64,000 nucleotides of DNA from positions 248,001-312,000 of the forward strand of contig JAJJXM010000012.1 in assembly GCA_024516155.1 (NCBI GenBank), given 5' to 3'. Both the position numbers and the translations under genes were made by a program. This document shows positions 1 to 12,278 of this stretch, piece after piece. How positions within the stretch are numbered: position 1 is the first letter of the stretch; every line of letters starts with the position of its first letter. The DNA is from Pyronema omphalodes (Eukaryota; Ascomycota; Pezizomycetes; Pezizales; Pyronemataceae). A model generated the notes under the pieces. It did no database searches, was not told the origin of the DNA, and saw only the letters and a program-made list of their open reading frames with translations.

Positions 1-806
1 CCCCTGCCACAGAAACCGTTACCAAGAACTCCTACGACGCTGGCTTCGCCACCGGAGAGTCCGAGGAAGAATAGGAAGGATGGTTATACTCCTGCGAGTA
101 TTGCGCATACGGAGGAGGAATCAGAGGGAGAGGAAGAGGAAGCGGAGGAGGAGCAGGAATCCCTCACAAATTCCGAGGAATCCTCAACAAATTGCGAGGA
201 CTCAGACAGCACAGAACAGGACCCTCTCAACCGCACCAATTCCAGCCAGCAAGCAACCTCCGCAATCCCCCAGCCTACCCATACCCTCAAAAACAGCGGC
301 AACCAAGTCGTAAACCGAGTCATGGTACTCACCGCCGCATTATCGAAAAGAACCGAAGAAATCCGGATGATACGTCAGCTTGCAGAACAGAAAGTTCAGG
401 AGACTATGGAACGGATTAAGGAGTTGGAATTAAGAGCCGAGGGGGTGGAGGTCTTGTAAGTTATCCTGATATAAAACACACACAATGCAACGCAACATAA
501 CATAACTAACCCCTCACTCCCCCTTACAGAAAATCCCACACCCACAACGCAAACCTTGAACTCGACGTCCTGAAGTTAAAACTCAAGAAACTGGAAACAA
601 TGGCATTCGAATTCGTCCCGCTTTCGGAACAGCATTTACTGCTGGATTTTGAGGAGTATAAGGAACAACTATTGAAGGCGCAGACGAAACAGAAACAGAG
701 GAGGAAGAAGGAGGATGAGAGGTGGAAATTGTGGGGGGAACGTGTAGTTGATGGGAAAGGGGTGGTGAGGGATAGTGAGAGACATGGGGGATGGAAGGGG
801 AATTGA
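1..806 (+). CDS. 3' end of an acidic coiled-coil protein, unrecognised (partial)
   Basis: The CDS is open from base 1, so the 5' part lies outside the window. Exons are <1..455 and 530..806. The intron has a GTAAG donor at 456 and a TTACAG acceptor ending at 529, and the phase (2+1) rebuilds a Leu codon. The visible part is about 243 residues. It has a Pro/Thr-rich start, then a strongly acidic Glu/Ser stretch (bases 112-230), then a Gln/Asn/Ser linker. A long charged helical region follows with the heptad character of a coiled coil (roughly bases 320-660), rich in Glu, Lys, Leu and Arg. The C-terminus is Lys/Arg/Gly-rich. No catalytic motif or named family is recognisable. The joined frame running through both exons supports real coding; the function is unknown. 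Confidence 0.6.
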
Positions 807-2183
807 GGCTTTGAGAGCTTGCAATAATGGGAGATGAGGAGATAGGAGATAGGGACATAGGGACATAGGAACATATTGCTTTCCTTCGGAGATCCATTTG
901 TTTAAGCCCCCTCACTTACCGAGGATGGGAATATTGTATTTTTGAAAAACCACCGTTGGAGTATCAGTATTAAGGATATGGGATATGGTACTGGATACCA
1001 AGGCGCGGAGTTGGGGGTTAGCTTAGCCTGGGTCTTGGGATAACGATAAGTTCCAAGGACGTTCAGGATAAGGGCGTTCATAATATCAGGAATATTATGA
1101 ATATCCTTTGCAGAGAGAGGAATGTAGTATTTTGTATGCACCACAGCTACGGGCTAAAGATGTGAAGTCTGCTTGTGGAGTTTAGTAGTAGTAGTAGTAA
1201 ATTAGTAATTGACTAATTAACTAATTGTTAATACTATTAATAGTTGATAGTTGACGATTGCATTTATCGTTGATGTGAGTTTTAACTTCTCAATACTGTC
1301 GTGGGTATGTAGATGAAACCCTTCGGTGATTTTTTTTAAGAATAAATCTTAAAATCTTGAAAAAGTGGCTTTTGGAGGAGTTATTGAGTATTGAATATTG
1401 AAGGCGGAGATGTGGATGTGATTAAACCGGTCAAACTACACAAGCTACAGTAGTAGGAGAAGATGTAAGAAGGAAAGGCATCAAGAAAGGTGATATTTGA
1501 GATTTTGATCCTGAAAGAAGCCGGAAGTCTGGGAGTAGTGATGGCCCGTAGCTCATTGTATCCAGTGGATTTTTCTTTTCTTATTTTTTTCTTCTTGCTT
1601 TTCTTCTCTTGTTTAGTGCTGATAGTGCTGATAGTGCTGATAGTGTTCCGCCATCGGTATCATCTGTATCATGAGTTATGTATGTAAAGCGCTTCATATC
1701 AACGATATCATATCATATGATAAAGTAATGACAGTTCAAACTTTGTGGGGATCAGGTTTGAGGTTCAACGGTATACATCAACATTCATATCCCATAAAAA
1801 ATGGGGATAGCAGGTTGCAGAATTTCACTAGTCAAAAAATAAGGTGATAAATAAATGCATATATGTCAAATGTACACAAAGCCCAACCCAAGCAACAAAA
1901 GACCAACCCAACCCTTAAAAAAGCCAATACCAACCTTGAAGAAACCAATACCAACCCTCAAAAACACCATATCACTATACCATCAAAATTCATATAAAAA
2001 AAACAGATACACACTCGGCCCACTCCACAGCCGATGGGGCGGGGGTTAATTTAACCAACTTTGATAAATATTGTTAATTGTTGTCATGTTATCAGATACT
2101 ATCAATCTTTACCAGACAATATCAAATTCTTGTCAAACGTTATCAGACTATCAGACTATCAGACATTGTCGGACATTGTCAAG
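807..2183. other. Intergenic, no convincing gene
   Basis: This holds the 3' flanks of two converging genes. There is AT-rich sequence with a TAG-triplet run near 1186-1199. A 9-bp direct repeat (GTGCTGATA, about 3.4 copies) lies at 1616-1647. Short TATCAGAC-type repeats lie around 2090-2180. The short ORFs here show no protein-like composition or splice support. Confidence 0.6.
1616..1647. repeat. 9-bp short tandem repeat
   Basis: The unit GTGCTGATA is repeated about 3.4 times without interruption, in a non-coding AT-rich stretch. Confidence 0.8.
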
Positions 2184-3481
2184 CTACACATCCCCGACAC
2201 CCTCCCACCTCTTCCTCCTAACGCTAACCAACACAAATCCCTCCCACCAACCCTTAGTCCAAAGAAACATCCTATACTCCACACCCGTTTCCTCATTCCG
2301 ATCACCCAGTAATACCTCAGTATAAAGCCACACAAACGCCACCACCGCTGCTGCACCCGCTGTTATTACTGCTAATATCGGTGCTAATAGATGCACTACC
2401 AATAGACGTAGCGCAGAGAATTCGGGGGTTTGTTGAGGGTGTGATGATGGGGTGGTTGATTCTGTTGTTGCGGAGGCGGAGGAGCTAGTGGTGGAGGCGA
2501 AGGGGTTTGTTGGTCGTGGAGTTTGTTGGGAGGGATGTGGGGAGAGGAGCTTCAGGTGAAGCAAGAGAGGGGGTGTGAGGAGGTTGAGGATTCGGGTGGA
2601 AAATGGTATTGAGGTGCAGAGTGTGAGGATTGGGGTGGTGAGGAGAACGGAGAGGAGGGCATAGATAGTGTTGAGAATGCAGAGAAGAGGATTAAGGAGG
2701 ACGAGGTAACCCTAGGAGATATGTTTAGCTTTTTGTTTGACTATATTGGACATTTTCGAATTTCGTCAAGCTTCAACGCTGGTTGAAGCTCGAGAGATAG
2801 GGATTGGCAACTTACCAGCACCCGCCAGACATAACTACTCTTATGTCTCCTCTCCCCATCACCCTCTCCGTTGTACCCCGAGCTATAGCGCGTCCAGGCG
2901 CTTTCCCTTCTCCCCGCTATAGAATTCCTACTTTCTCGATCACTATCCCTGTCCCGTTCTCTATGCCCAACATCATGACTATGCCTTATCGTCTGTTGAG
3001 TCTGAGTCGCAAGCGCATATTTTTCCGGATCAAAGCACCTTGTAGTTGGAGATATTGGTATTTCATAAGTAGCCGATTCGACGTCTGTATTCCTTGTTGT
3101 ACTTCCAGAATCTCGATCCCTAGAATCCCTACACCTGGTAGGATATGGTACTTGTGGAAGTCCTTCACTTTGCTGTCTTTGGTGTTGGTTTTGATTTGGG
3201 TAGACTTCGTGGTAGACTTCCTCGAACTTTTCGGACTTTTCAGGATCGTGGGAGTGGATTGTGTTTCCTGTAGCGGCGAATCGAGATGTATGAATAGCCT
3301 GTACGACATTTGGGTTTGCGTCTGTGTCACCTACGCCCACACCTAAACCAAGGGGAGCCGACATGGTCGCGAGGCGAGATAACCCCCGAGATGCGATTAG
3401 TGATACAGACGGGTCGGGTTCGGCGATTACTCGTGGATGCGACGGCGGCCGTGAAACAGTTTGTTTTATTGTGCGCTCCAA
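2184..3481 (-). CDS. Putative membrane protein with Ser-rich cytoplasmic N-terminus
   Basis: Exons on the minus strand are 3481..2816 and 2711..2184, giving 397 aa. The intron runs from a GTAAG donor to a CTCCTAG acceptor, in phase 0. Residues 1-222 are hydrophilic, rich in Ser, Arg, Asp and Gln, and probably disordered. The join leads straight into a hydrophobic block at about 224-275, very rich in Leu with Pro. A Ser/Thr/Pro linker follows, then a second hydrophobic segment at about 325-350 (Leu/Val/Ala-rich). The C-terminal tail is short and contains Trp and Arg residues. Two membrane-embedded segments suggest an endomembrane or reticulon-like shaping protein, but no family is recognised. 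The start codon at 3481 is the first Met of the frame, and an internal Met near residue 40 is possible. The intron gives in-frame hydrophobic continuity, which supports the model. Confidence 0.55.
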
Positions 3482-4060
3482 TTTTGTTCGGTTTGTATAA
3501 GTCGGTTCGGTATGTGCTGCTGCTACGTCTGTTTCCTGGTTCCCTAATTCCCTTTGTTCCTCTTTGGTTCCCGCTGCGAACTGGATTCCTAACTTGCTTT
3601 CGCGCTTAAAGTTGGTTCGGTGTTTCGCTTCTCAGCTGCTGGTGAATTTGGTGTAGTCAGGAATTGCCGGGTATAACATGAAATATTTGACTCTGCTCCA
3701 GATCGATGCTTCGAATATCGCGGACACTCTCCATAGCGAAGGATGGGGCGTGTGTGGGTTTGTGTACTGGGTGTGGTTGCTGAGCGCCGAGAGAAAACCA
3801 AGAAAGAAAGCTCGGCCTGCCGCCAAAGGTTGTAGGCGGTTTGAATTTACACCCAATCTCTTGGGCTTGGTATGATTTCTTGGTATTCGGGGCTCTTTCG
3901 CCTTTCGGTCTTGGCATCGTGGATAGCATTGCTAATAACCGACTTCCGTTTCCGTCTTGAAATTGTGGTCTACCGTTGTTGCTGTGATATGTGGGCGACA
4001 GAGGCGCGAAAGGAATTACATCCAAAGGACCAGCTGATCGAAATTGATTGATATCGTTGG

Positions 4061-4311
4061 CTTCCAAGACTTGAATCCCTTACTTCCAAGAAGATGCCAA
4101 GAGCTGGTGAACAACAACATATGGTGCCATAAGACTGCTGATGATGATTGTCATCGTGGATTCCCAAGACGGGAATCCCTTCATCCCAAGAAGTTGCCAA
4201 GAGCTGGTGAACAGCAGATGGGACTGCTCAGAATGATTGCCATGGTGGTTTCCCAAGACGGGAATCCCTTCCACCCAAGAAGATGCCAAGAGCTGGTGAA
4301 CAGCAGCACAA
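4061..4311. repeat. Tandem repeat, about 2.6 units of 89-100 bp
   Basis: Units start at 4061, 4161 and 4250. Each contains a TTCCCAAGACGGGAATCCCT-like block, then a CAAGAAGATGCCAAGAGCTGG block and a GTGAACAGCAG block. The unit lengths of about 100 and 89 bp are not multiples of three, and the copies change reading frame. This looks like a diverging non-coding minisatellite rather than a protein repeat. Confidence 0.8.
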
Positions 4312-7232
4312 TAGGCGGAGGAGAGGCCGAGCGGAGGGAAGTGGGGGGGGGCGTGAAGTGTGCAAAGCGAAAGCGTGCGAAGTGCATGATGATGTTCGCT
4401 CATAGGTCGCCATGATGACGAGTCCCTTGGGAGCCGTGAGAGGGTTGGCGTTGATGCCAAGACTGTGATATATGAAATTGAAAACGTTCTGATTTGTGAT
4501 TGTTGTGTGACGGTATTGTGAAGTTGGAACTCAGTAATAGGGAATCGGAGATCAGGAATAAGAAATCACTATTACGAAATTTGAAATCATCAATCGTCAG
4601 TAAGAATCAGAAATTATTACTTATCAATGACGATTGCTGTTGTATTCAGTACATAATAGAATGGCTATATATCCACATTCCACCGTCTATCTAAGCAGTG
4701 ATCTCTAACCTCTAACTCACGTTGCGCACCGACGTTGGATGCGCATATGTATACATAGTCGCTCCCGATCCGCCCATCAAGGAAACCTTGCCATGATCCA
4801 ACGATGAAACCTTACCGTCCGCTACACGCAACTTCGGTTATCCCGAGCGCCCGAGTTCCAGCCCTAGATAGCTTCGTTCGGGAGGTGTGGGGATATTTCC
4901 GAGACTCTCGATGGCAAATGCACAGCCCTGGCGGGGTTGACAATTGCCACGACAATCACACAGGTGAAAGCAAAGCAAAGCAAAGCAGCACAGCATGCAC
5001 AACATCACAAGATCGTAGGAATGTATATAGAACACACCGGACACAGACATCCACCGATGACCCCAAATTGACAGCCATATGGTAATCAAGCTGATACACG
5101 ATCTTGACAAGCTCGACAAGGTCTGAGGTTCACCCCATCGCTAGACCCTCAAGATAAAGTTGTCTCTTAGCTAGCTGCCTTTTTTATTTCCCCGTCGGCC
5201 ATCTGCATGTGCAGTCCGTCTCCGAGTTTGTCTGGGCCCGTCGGTGATGGGAGTGTGGACTTATGGAGCCATAAGCCCCGCGGAGCTCAATAGCCAAGCT
5301 TCGACTCCGTGGCCCGAACGGAGTAAGGCCGTGAGCAGACTCATACGCCAAGCTATTTAAAGAGACCCAAACTTCAAACAGCAGAAACAGCTGTTTTCTT
5401 TTGGCCAAGGGGAAAAGTCTGGGGGTGCCCAGGCAGCGCCAAGCGGATAGGGCGCAAATATGGAACGCTCACCAAACGGTATCCACAGCTGATGAAGCAG
5501 TTTGAAAAGTGGTTTTCAGATGCCTCAGCTTGTATCGTATCTACCCACATGACTGTTTCATGTTTTGCTGGCCGTTGCTTGGCTGAACTGGCGATGTAGT
5601 GAAAAGTCTCGATGACCACCAGAACAAGAAGTTGTAGCCTCACTACATTAAGCTCCTGCTTCATGACGGTGAATAACTCCGATTTCTTGGGCTACGTCAT
5701 GGTTAAAATTGGCTTGGGATTTCTGTCAAACTGTAATCAAGTGATGAAATCCATCAAACTCCTGGTCAAACTCTGTCAAAAAGCGATAAAACAACATATA
5801 TCTAACCCCCAAAGTGAATAGTCAAGCAAACAAAAAAAACGTGGTCGATCATTGATTTAAGCATAAACTCTTGGAACCCATAGCTTCGAATCCAGAAACA
5901 TCTTTCAGCGGAGGAACGCTCCGTTAATAGACATCAACAGCGGCGTCGGGCCCGAGGAGATATCCGAAATCTTGATATCTCATCGCCTTCTTTTTTCAAA
6001 TCCAATTAAAGATCTTGACTTAAACCCGTGGCCTCTGAATGCAGTTGATCGTATGTAGACGTTAGATAGACGCAAATCCGAAGGAGTACATAAAAACCGT
6101 ATGGTCCACCATAGACTAGATGTGTGACCCCGGAGGGGGATAGATGGAGAAATAGAGTTGTCAACGTGGGCGCGGACCATGGGAAACCATTGGGAACCAC
6201 GGGTTATTGAAATGAACCAAGGAACGATAAAGACCATGAACTTAGACCTCAAAACTCCTTAAGCTTATCTCACGGTCGGGTCCCTCCCCAAGGTTCTGTC
6301 CATGGTACAAAAACCAGTCTTGCATATGTATGTGCATGTATGATCCAGCATCAACTAAGAAATCAGATCCCGCTGTCGATCTTGCTTTTGAGTTGGTGAG
6401 ACATGGAGATGGCTGGGGTTTTTGACGGCTTCTTTAACGGTTCGGTTTAGATGTAAATCGGGGTTGAACTTTGAAGATAATTTAAGTGCTTAGTTCAGCA
6501 CGGTTCCTTCGATGTGTGATGGTACGGTTTCTCTGGTATGTATGGATGCATGGACACTCGTTTATCTATCATGGTATGCATGTAAGAGACACACCCTATG
6601 TACCTTCCTTCAGGCTTCTGTTCCTTTCGGTCGACGGCGGCGAATTCAATGGTTGCTTTTCTTTTCACAAAACCGGGTGTTTCATGGTGGTATAGTTACC
6701 CTGTTTTTCGCGCGAAATTTTCGCCGCCTACTCCCTCCTATATAAGCCATCCTTTCCCGACACCCACTTCTTACCACATCAACGGTTTTGTGTTCTCCTC
6801 CGCTCCCTGGCTTCGGTTAGTGGAAGTGGTGGACAACAATTCGCTGGCCATGGAAGTCGACATTCTACCTTCTAGGTTCAAAGAATGCTCTTGAGATAAA
6901 TCCACAGCGACAATTCCGAGAAGAAGTTAGAAGTCTTGAGATCGGTAGAGAGTAAAATCTTTACCTGATTTCGGCGGATAAGCGAGCTATATTCCACTTC
7001 GCTGCTGATCGAAGAATTTCTTCATGATGTTTGCGATAAACCATAGTTTGAACATTTCCTTTTGGAGTTGTCATGCAAGACGCGTCTTGCTGATGAGTTC
7101 ATCATCGAGAGGAAAATTTAGTGCAGAGAAAGTTTTCTTTTGTGCGACGGTGACGTAGTGGCATCGGGCGAAACCCCTTCGACAGCGATACCACGTGTTT
7201 TTTTCAATTGTATTTCCTTCACGCGTCCAATG

Positions 7233-7265
7233 CAAAAAAAATAAAATAAAAAATAAAATAAAAAC
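7233..7265. repeat. A-rich simple sequence (A and AAAT runs)
   Basis: A low-complexity tract of A runs broken by single T residues, in non-coding sequence. Confidence 0.8.
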
Positions 7266-9705
7266 ATATCTCACGCCGAAATAACACAACACCATCAGCG
7301 TAATCAATACATCAGGTAACATCAAAAACCCAAGTAAATTAACAAGTTCACCGAACACCCCCTATTATCATAATCATTATCATTACCAAGCCCAAGTTTC
7401 AGTCCACCAGGTTTCTTTTTCAACCCAGAATTCAGAATTCAGAGTCCAGAAAAATGAATCAAATTCAATTGAACTATGAACACAGTGATAGTGATCAGCT
7501 GGGACGTAAGTGCATAAGGAATCGGGGTACCGGTGTATCATGAATTCTCACCACCATCTCCGAAGATTTTAAAATACTACAAGCTTAGCCGGTGCCATGT
7601 ATAACCTCTGTTGATATCGATAATTTTCTTTATGGTTTGTGCATGATTGATGATGACGATATGTATTGTATGTACTGTATGGAAATAGAACCGCTGTTGG
7701 TTTTCTTTCTTATTTTGTTTTGTTCATTTTTTCGGGGTCGTTGATTACAGTTGTTGGTTAGTTGGTTAGTTGATTTCCAATCATTTTATATGTAACCTCG
7801 AGTTTGAGTTGGAACTTCAGATATATCCTCACTATCCCCACCAGCGGGTCCTTCTTTTTTATATACTGGTCAAGTGGTTTGAATATACAAAATGGATAAT
7901 GTTGTCTTTCTACAGATTCCGAGAACTTCTTGAGCAATAAGCCGATAGACTGATGAACGATACCAATACAGCCGCAAAAGCCCACATTTATAGCATGGGC
8001 TTTTTGGTTTGGGGTTTGATGTTGAAATGTCGAAAGATTGAGGGGGTTTGTGAGGCTTGGGATTTCCTGGGTTCCGCTTGAAGACTTGTGGTGATGGTGA
8101 GAAATGGTGATGTTGAGCAGGACGTTTAAGGGCCGGATTGGATTTTGGGGATTTTGGGGATATATAAGGATCAATGGATGACAAAGCGGGAAGGAGGTAT
8201 AAATATTCTGGATAGCATATTATAGTGATTTTCATTAGGAATTGAGTTACGTGTGTCGTGTTGTGTATTATGTGTATAATTTACATAGCATCGCAATAAT
8301 CTGCAACAGCATCCAGACCAGACCGAGATGGAGGATTCTGGCGTGGATTGAAGCGCAATATCAACGGTTCGTCAAGTTCGTAGAGCTCACATTATATCAC
8401 AGTATATAAGACAAAAAAATAGATTCGAAGCATTGATGAAAGTGCTCGCGTGCGCACAACCGATGACGTATGGTGTGCAATTCGAGTGATGCGTTATGAA
8501 TACACCTCCCCCCACTCTCTCCACACACACAACGGATCGTCAAACTCGGGTATCGGGGTATCGAGTAAGGGCTATTTGAAGTTTCATCCGAGAAACCCTG
8601 CGTATATATATGGATAATTTAATTTTGCATGAGTTATGGATGGTGGATTGACCAATTGTAGGGCATTGTTTGGTAAACAAATCCTAATTATGTGATCATG
8701 ATGAGCACTTTTGTGTATTGATTTTGATTCCGTCATCTTTGGATTGAGATTCAAGAATTCTGTTCTTAGGTTTTCTGGAGATTATATTTATTTGGCCTTG
8801 CGTTTGCTGACGCCTTACAGACATCCGAATATCCAATGGGAATGAGATGAAGATGCTAGAGATGCTCTTCTCGCTTGATCGGTACTGCAGGGTTTCCTCT
8901 TCCCCACAGATTTCCTGCAGATATAGCAGGCTCGGAAGAGTGTAAATAAAGTTATGAATCTGCTCATCGGGATCGTATCGTTAAATCTCGTGGCTGGCCT
9001 TGATGGTGTTGTTAGAGCTGGGGTCCGCAGACTGATGGTGCTGGTGGCGGTGAGCATATCCATGGCGGGGGATCCGGAGTACATCCGTCAGACCCACCCG
9101 TCAGAGCTTAGACTTCCGGTCGGGGACTCGAAGTTTGTTCGCAAAACAACCTCGTGCGGATACCTCTCAGGGCTCCCAGGTTGGCTCATCACACCGCAAA
9201 AAACTCGAACCGTCATTACAGAAATTCATTCATTGCGCCGTTCACGTTACCTGTGTTTCCTGCGTTGCTTACGACCAGTACCTACCTCGACATACCCACG
9301 TCGTCGACAAGACCAAATATCCTCGCCGACCGACGATAAGACTACTCCCGCCGCCGTCGCCCACCAAGATTTACGTCAAACGGCGATACTAAACCACGGC
9401 TACCCCCCCAAGGCTACGCAGGGCTACGTGAACGAAAGCCGAACCGAGAACTGGCGTCCGTCCATAGATTCTTCTTCACCTCCCATCAGTCGGCCTTTGC
9501 TGCTGCTACCAATTCGAAGAACAGACCTTCTCATCATTGCATGTGTGCTTGCCGACGAAACCCGCGCGCGAGTACGAGTACAGTGCTACTTCCCTGAACA
9601 GAAAACAGAAACACGGCAGTTGAAGAAAATCCACCGACACACACCCACGACCTCGTCACGTTTGCCTACCAACCATCGCACGAAATACAGCACAGCAGCC
9701 TCAGT

Positions 9706-12278
9706 ATGACCGAAGTTCCTATGTCCTCAAATAGTAACAGTAACGGCATTTCTGGCGGCGGTCCAGGCGTTGCAAGACCTGTCACCGCTGCTATTCGCGA
9801 AGGAAGCAACAGCAACAGCAACAGCAACGGTGACGGCTCTGCGGAAGCAGCCGCACACCCGGACGTTGCAGACTCGCAGTCACCACCATCATTAAACGCC
9901 GGACAGAGTTCCACAGGGCGGAGTCCGAAGAAGCGACGGAAGGTTAATCATGGTGAGGAGGAATCTACTTCGAGTGGCGAGTGAGGGTGGGTGGTGGTGG
10001 GTTGTGGTTTGGTGGTGATGTCGCTGTCGCAGTTCGTGCTTCAACAGATGGAGGAACTTTGTGTTTGCCGGAGTTTTGTCGCTGGCCCAGAGCTCTTTCA
10101 ACTCACCTTCTACCGATACCCATTCCCCGCGGTCCATAAGCCACACCACCCACATTGTTCTTCTCTTGGTTTTATGAAACCTTCATAATTACTGACGCGA
10201 GGTCGCGTGATAGCTTGTGTGTATTGCCGTCGATCGCACATGACATGCAATGATGGTACGCCCGTCCATTTACTTACTCCTCTTTTCATAAACGTCCCCT
10301 CGCTCGCATTTTCGGAATTGAAAGAAAGCGCAGTAATAATCCTCCTACTCCCTTGTTCCAACTGCTGCCTTCTCATCAGCTGTGTCACAACTCTTGGCTA
10401 TGGTTCAGCTGGTGTGGTGCGGGGCAGTTAGTGGAAAATGCGACTCGTTGGTGTTTGCCTGGGAGGCTGAGATGGGCTGCCTTTACTACTGGAATGTGAT
10501 TTTTATCGTTTACTAACAGTCTGAAATTTACAGATCGGCCCTGTACTCGCTGCGTAAAACGAAATATCGGCCACCTTTGTCACGACGAACCAAGAGAACC
10601 TAAGAAACATAAATCCGAACACCACGAAAAAGAAGACCATATCACATCGCCAAAGGCTTCGTTAACCCCTCCAGTCAATGGCATGTCGAATTCTACTCCC
10701 CATAATGAAGGGAAACCCTCATCGGCTTCTGTATCACTACCTCCACCACCCCTTCCTGCTTCTAGAGCATCTGGGGGCCAGGTTTCACAGAATGTCGTAA
10801 CAGCGGCTTCCCGTGGAAATATGAATGCCAATTCCCAGGCCTGTAAGTTTGCCTATATTAAACCTATTCAAAAGGCCTCTAGTGCCTATATCAATATTCA
10901 TATCATATTCCATATATCCCTATATCAATCTCCCTCCTCCCTCCTCCTACCCTCCCTCTCCTCCACAAAACACAACTAACCCCCCAAAGTCCTAGGCGTA
11001 TCTGACTGGGACATTCCCCCACCCCAACAACAATCCAACTTCACCAACCCCTATCACCAACAGTGGATGTTTTCCGCCCCCGAAGTCTCCTCTGAATTCA
11101 ACCTCCTTTCTGATTTCCTCGGTAATTTGTATTCCGAGGAATTCCTAGACGGGGGAGCTTCAACCCAGGGCCTATTCGATAACGCCATGGCTAACCAGCG
11201 GATTCCCGCTGGTGCCATGGAGTTTACCCAGCAGCGACTCCCTCCCCCCTCTGCTCCTAGCAACCATGGTGTGGGTGGTACCAGCTCCGGTAGTACTGCG
11301 TTGACAACTCCTCGTCAAGCTAAGCAAGCTCGAGACCAATACTACCTAACCGCCGCCGACCCCTCTAAGGAAATCCCCGAAGAGCGCATGAAGCAAGTGT
11401 TAAAAGCAAAACAACAAGCCGGTCTTCTCAAACCTTTCAACTATGTCAACGGTTACGCACGTCTTAGTCAGTATATGGAAAAGAATATGCAGCCAGCATC
11501 ACGAAAGAAGATTTTGTCAAAGTTGGATGAGTTTAGACCTAAGTTTAGGGAAAGAACTCAAAGTTTAACGGATTTGGATTTGGTCCATGTCGAGGAATGG
11601 TTTGAGAAGAGTTTGTTGGAATATGATAGAGTGTTTGCATCTATGGCGGTTCCAGCGTGTCTTTGGAGAAGAACCGGGGAGATTTTTAGGGGCAATAAGG
11701 AGTTCGCAGAGTTGATTAATGTGCCGATTGAACATATGAGAGATGTAAGTTGTCCTGGCTTCGGGATACGTAGCATCACGAAGCGGCCTGGCTTGTTGGA
11801 GCTTGATAACGCCTGATAAGTCCAGCTTCATCTAGCCAGCCCGCCTAGCTTGTTTAGCTCATCCAGTTGCCTTGCTCGAAATTTTGTTACACAAAGCTGA
11901 CATACCACCAGGGTAAACTCGCCATCTACGAACTCATAGTTGAAGACTCCGCCGTAAGCTACTGGCAAAAATTCGGAACCATAGCCTTCGATACCAGTCA
12001 AAAAGCTATGCTCACTAGTTGTCATCTCAAAAACCCCGACCCTAATGCTGCTGAAAAACTTATTCATTGCTGCTTTTCGTTTACTATTAGGCGGGATAGT
12101 TATGATATGTAAGTCGTCCCATTAAACGTAGTCCCTTGAACCCTGTAACCCGGCCGCGCATATGGAAGATCCGTGGAGGAGGTATCAGAATGAAACTGAC
12201 TTGACAATCAATAGTCCTGCACTAATTATCGGAAACTTTATGCCTATAAACCCGAAGAAACATCCGGTGTCGTCGTAG
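9706..12278 (+). CDS. acuM: Zn2Cys6 transcription factor, AcuM/Rds2-type regulator of gluconeogenesis
   Basis: Exons are 9706..9952, 10214..10255, 10534..10842, 10990..11744, 11912..12108 and 12215..12278, giving 537 aa. The spacing of the Zn2Cys6 cluster is exact: C84-x2-C87-x6-C94-x5-C100-x2-C103-x8-C112, just after a basic KKRRK stretch. The 42-nt exon 2 carries the first three cysteines, and an intron splits the cluster. The middle of the protein carries the LGVSDWD block, then the conserved FNYVNGYARL and FRPKFRER blocks. A PAS-like region follows (WRRTGEIFRGNKE, then GKLAIYELIVEDS). It ends with an IIGNFMPINP-type tail. Known AcuM and AcuK proteins bind promoters of gluconeogenic genes together; that role is inferred here from family. 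The cluster (VYCRRSHMTC) and tail fit AcuM better than AcuK. The exon 2 acceptor at 10211-10213 was chosen because it restores the family's NHACVYC junction; an acceptor at 10200-10201 would add four residues. Confidence 0.9.

Larger units (their letters stand above)
3482..9705. other. Long gene-poor region
   Basis: No multi-exon gene could be assembled across these 6.2 kb. A minus-strand frame at 3657-4067 (136 codons) has a fairly protein-like composition, but no splice partner or family was found. The tandem repeat at 4061-4311 and an A-rich tract at 7233-7265 lie inside. The last roughly 750 bp before 9706 form an open plus-strand frame rich in Arg, Thr and Pro. It is probably 5' leader or promoter of the acuM gene rather than coding. 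Confidence 0.5.

Noticed and set aside
2804..3346. 180-codon plus-strand frame
   Set aside because: Antisense of the spliced membrane protein gene, whose joined exons give a coherent product.
3657..4067. 136-codon minus-strand frame
   Set aside because: Composition is fairly protein-like, but no family, no splice partner, and its start lies at the edge of the tandem repeat. Not enough to call a gene.
8954..9709. 251-codon plus-strand frame before acuM
   Set aside because: No family resemblance and composition typical of a leader or promoter; it ends right at the acuM start and has no splice support.
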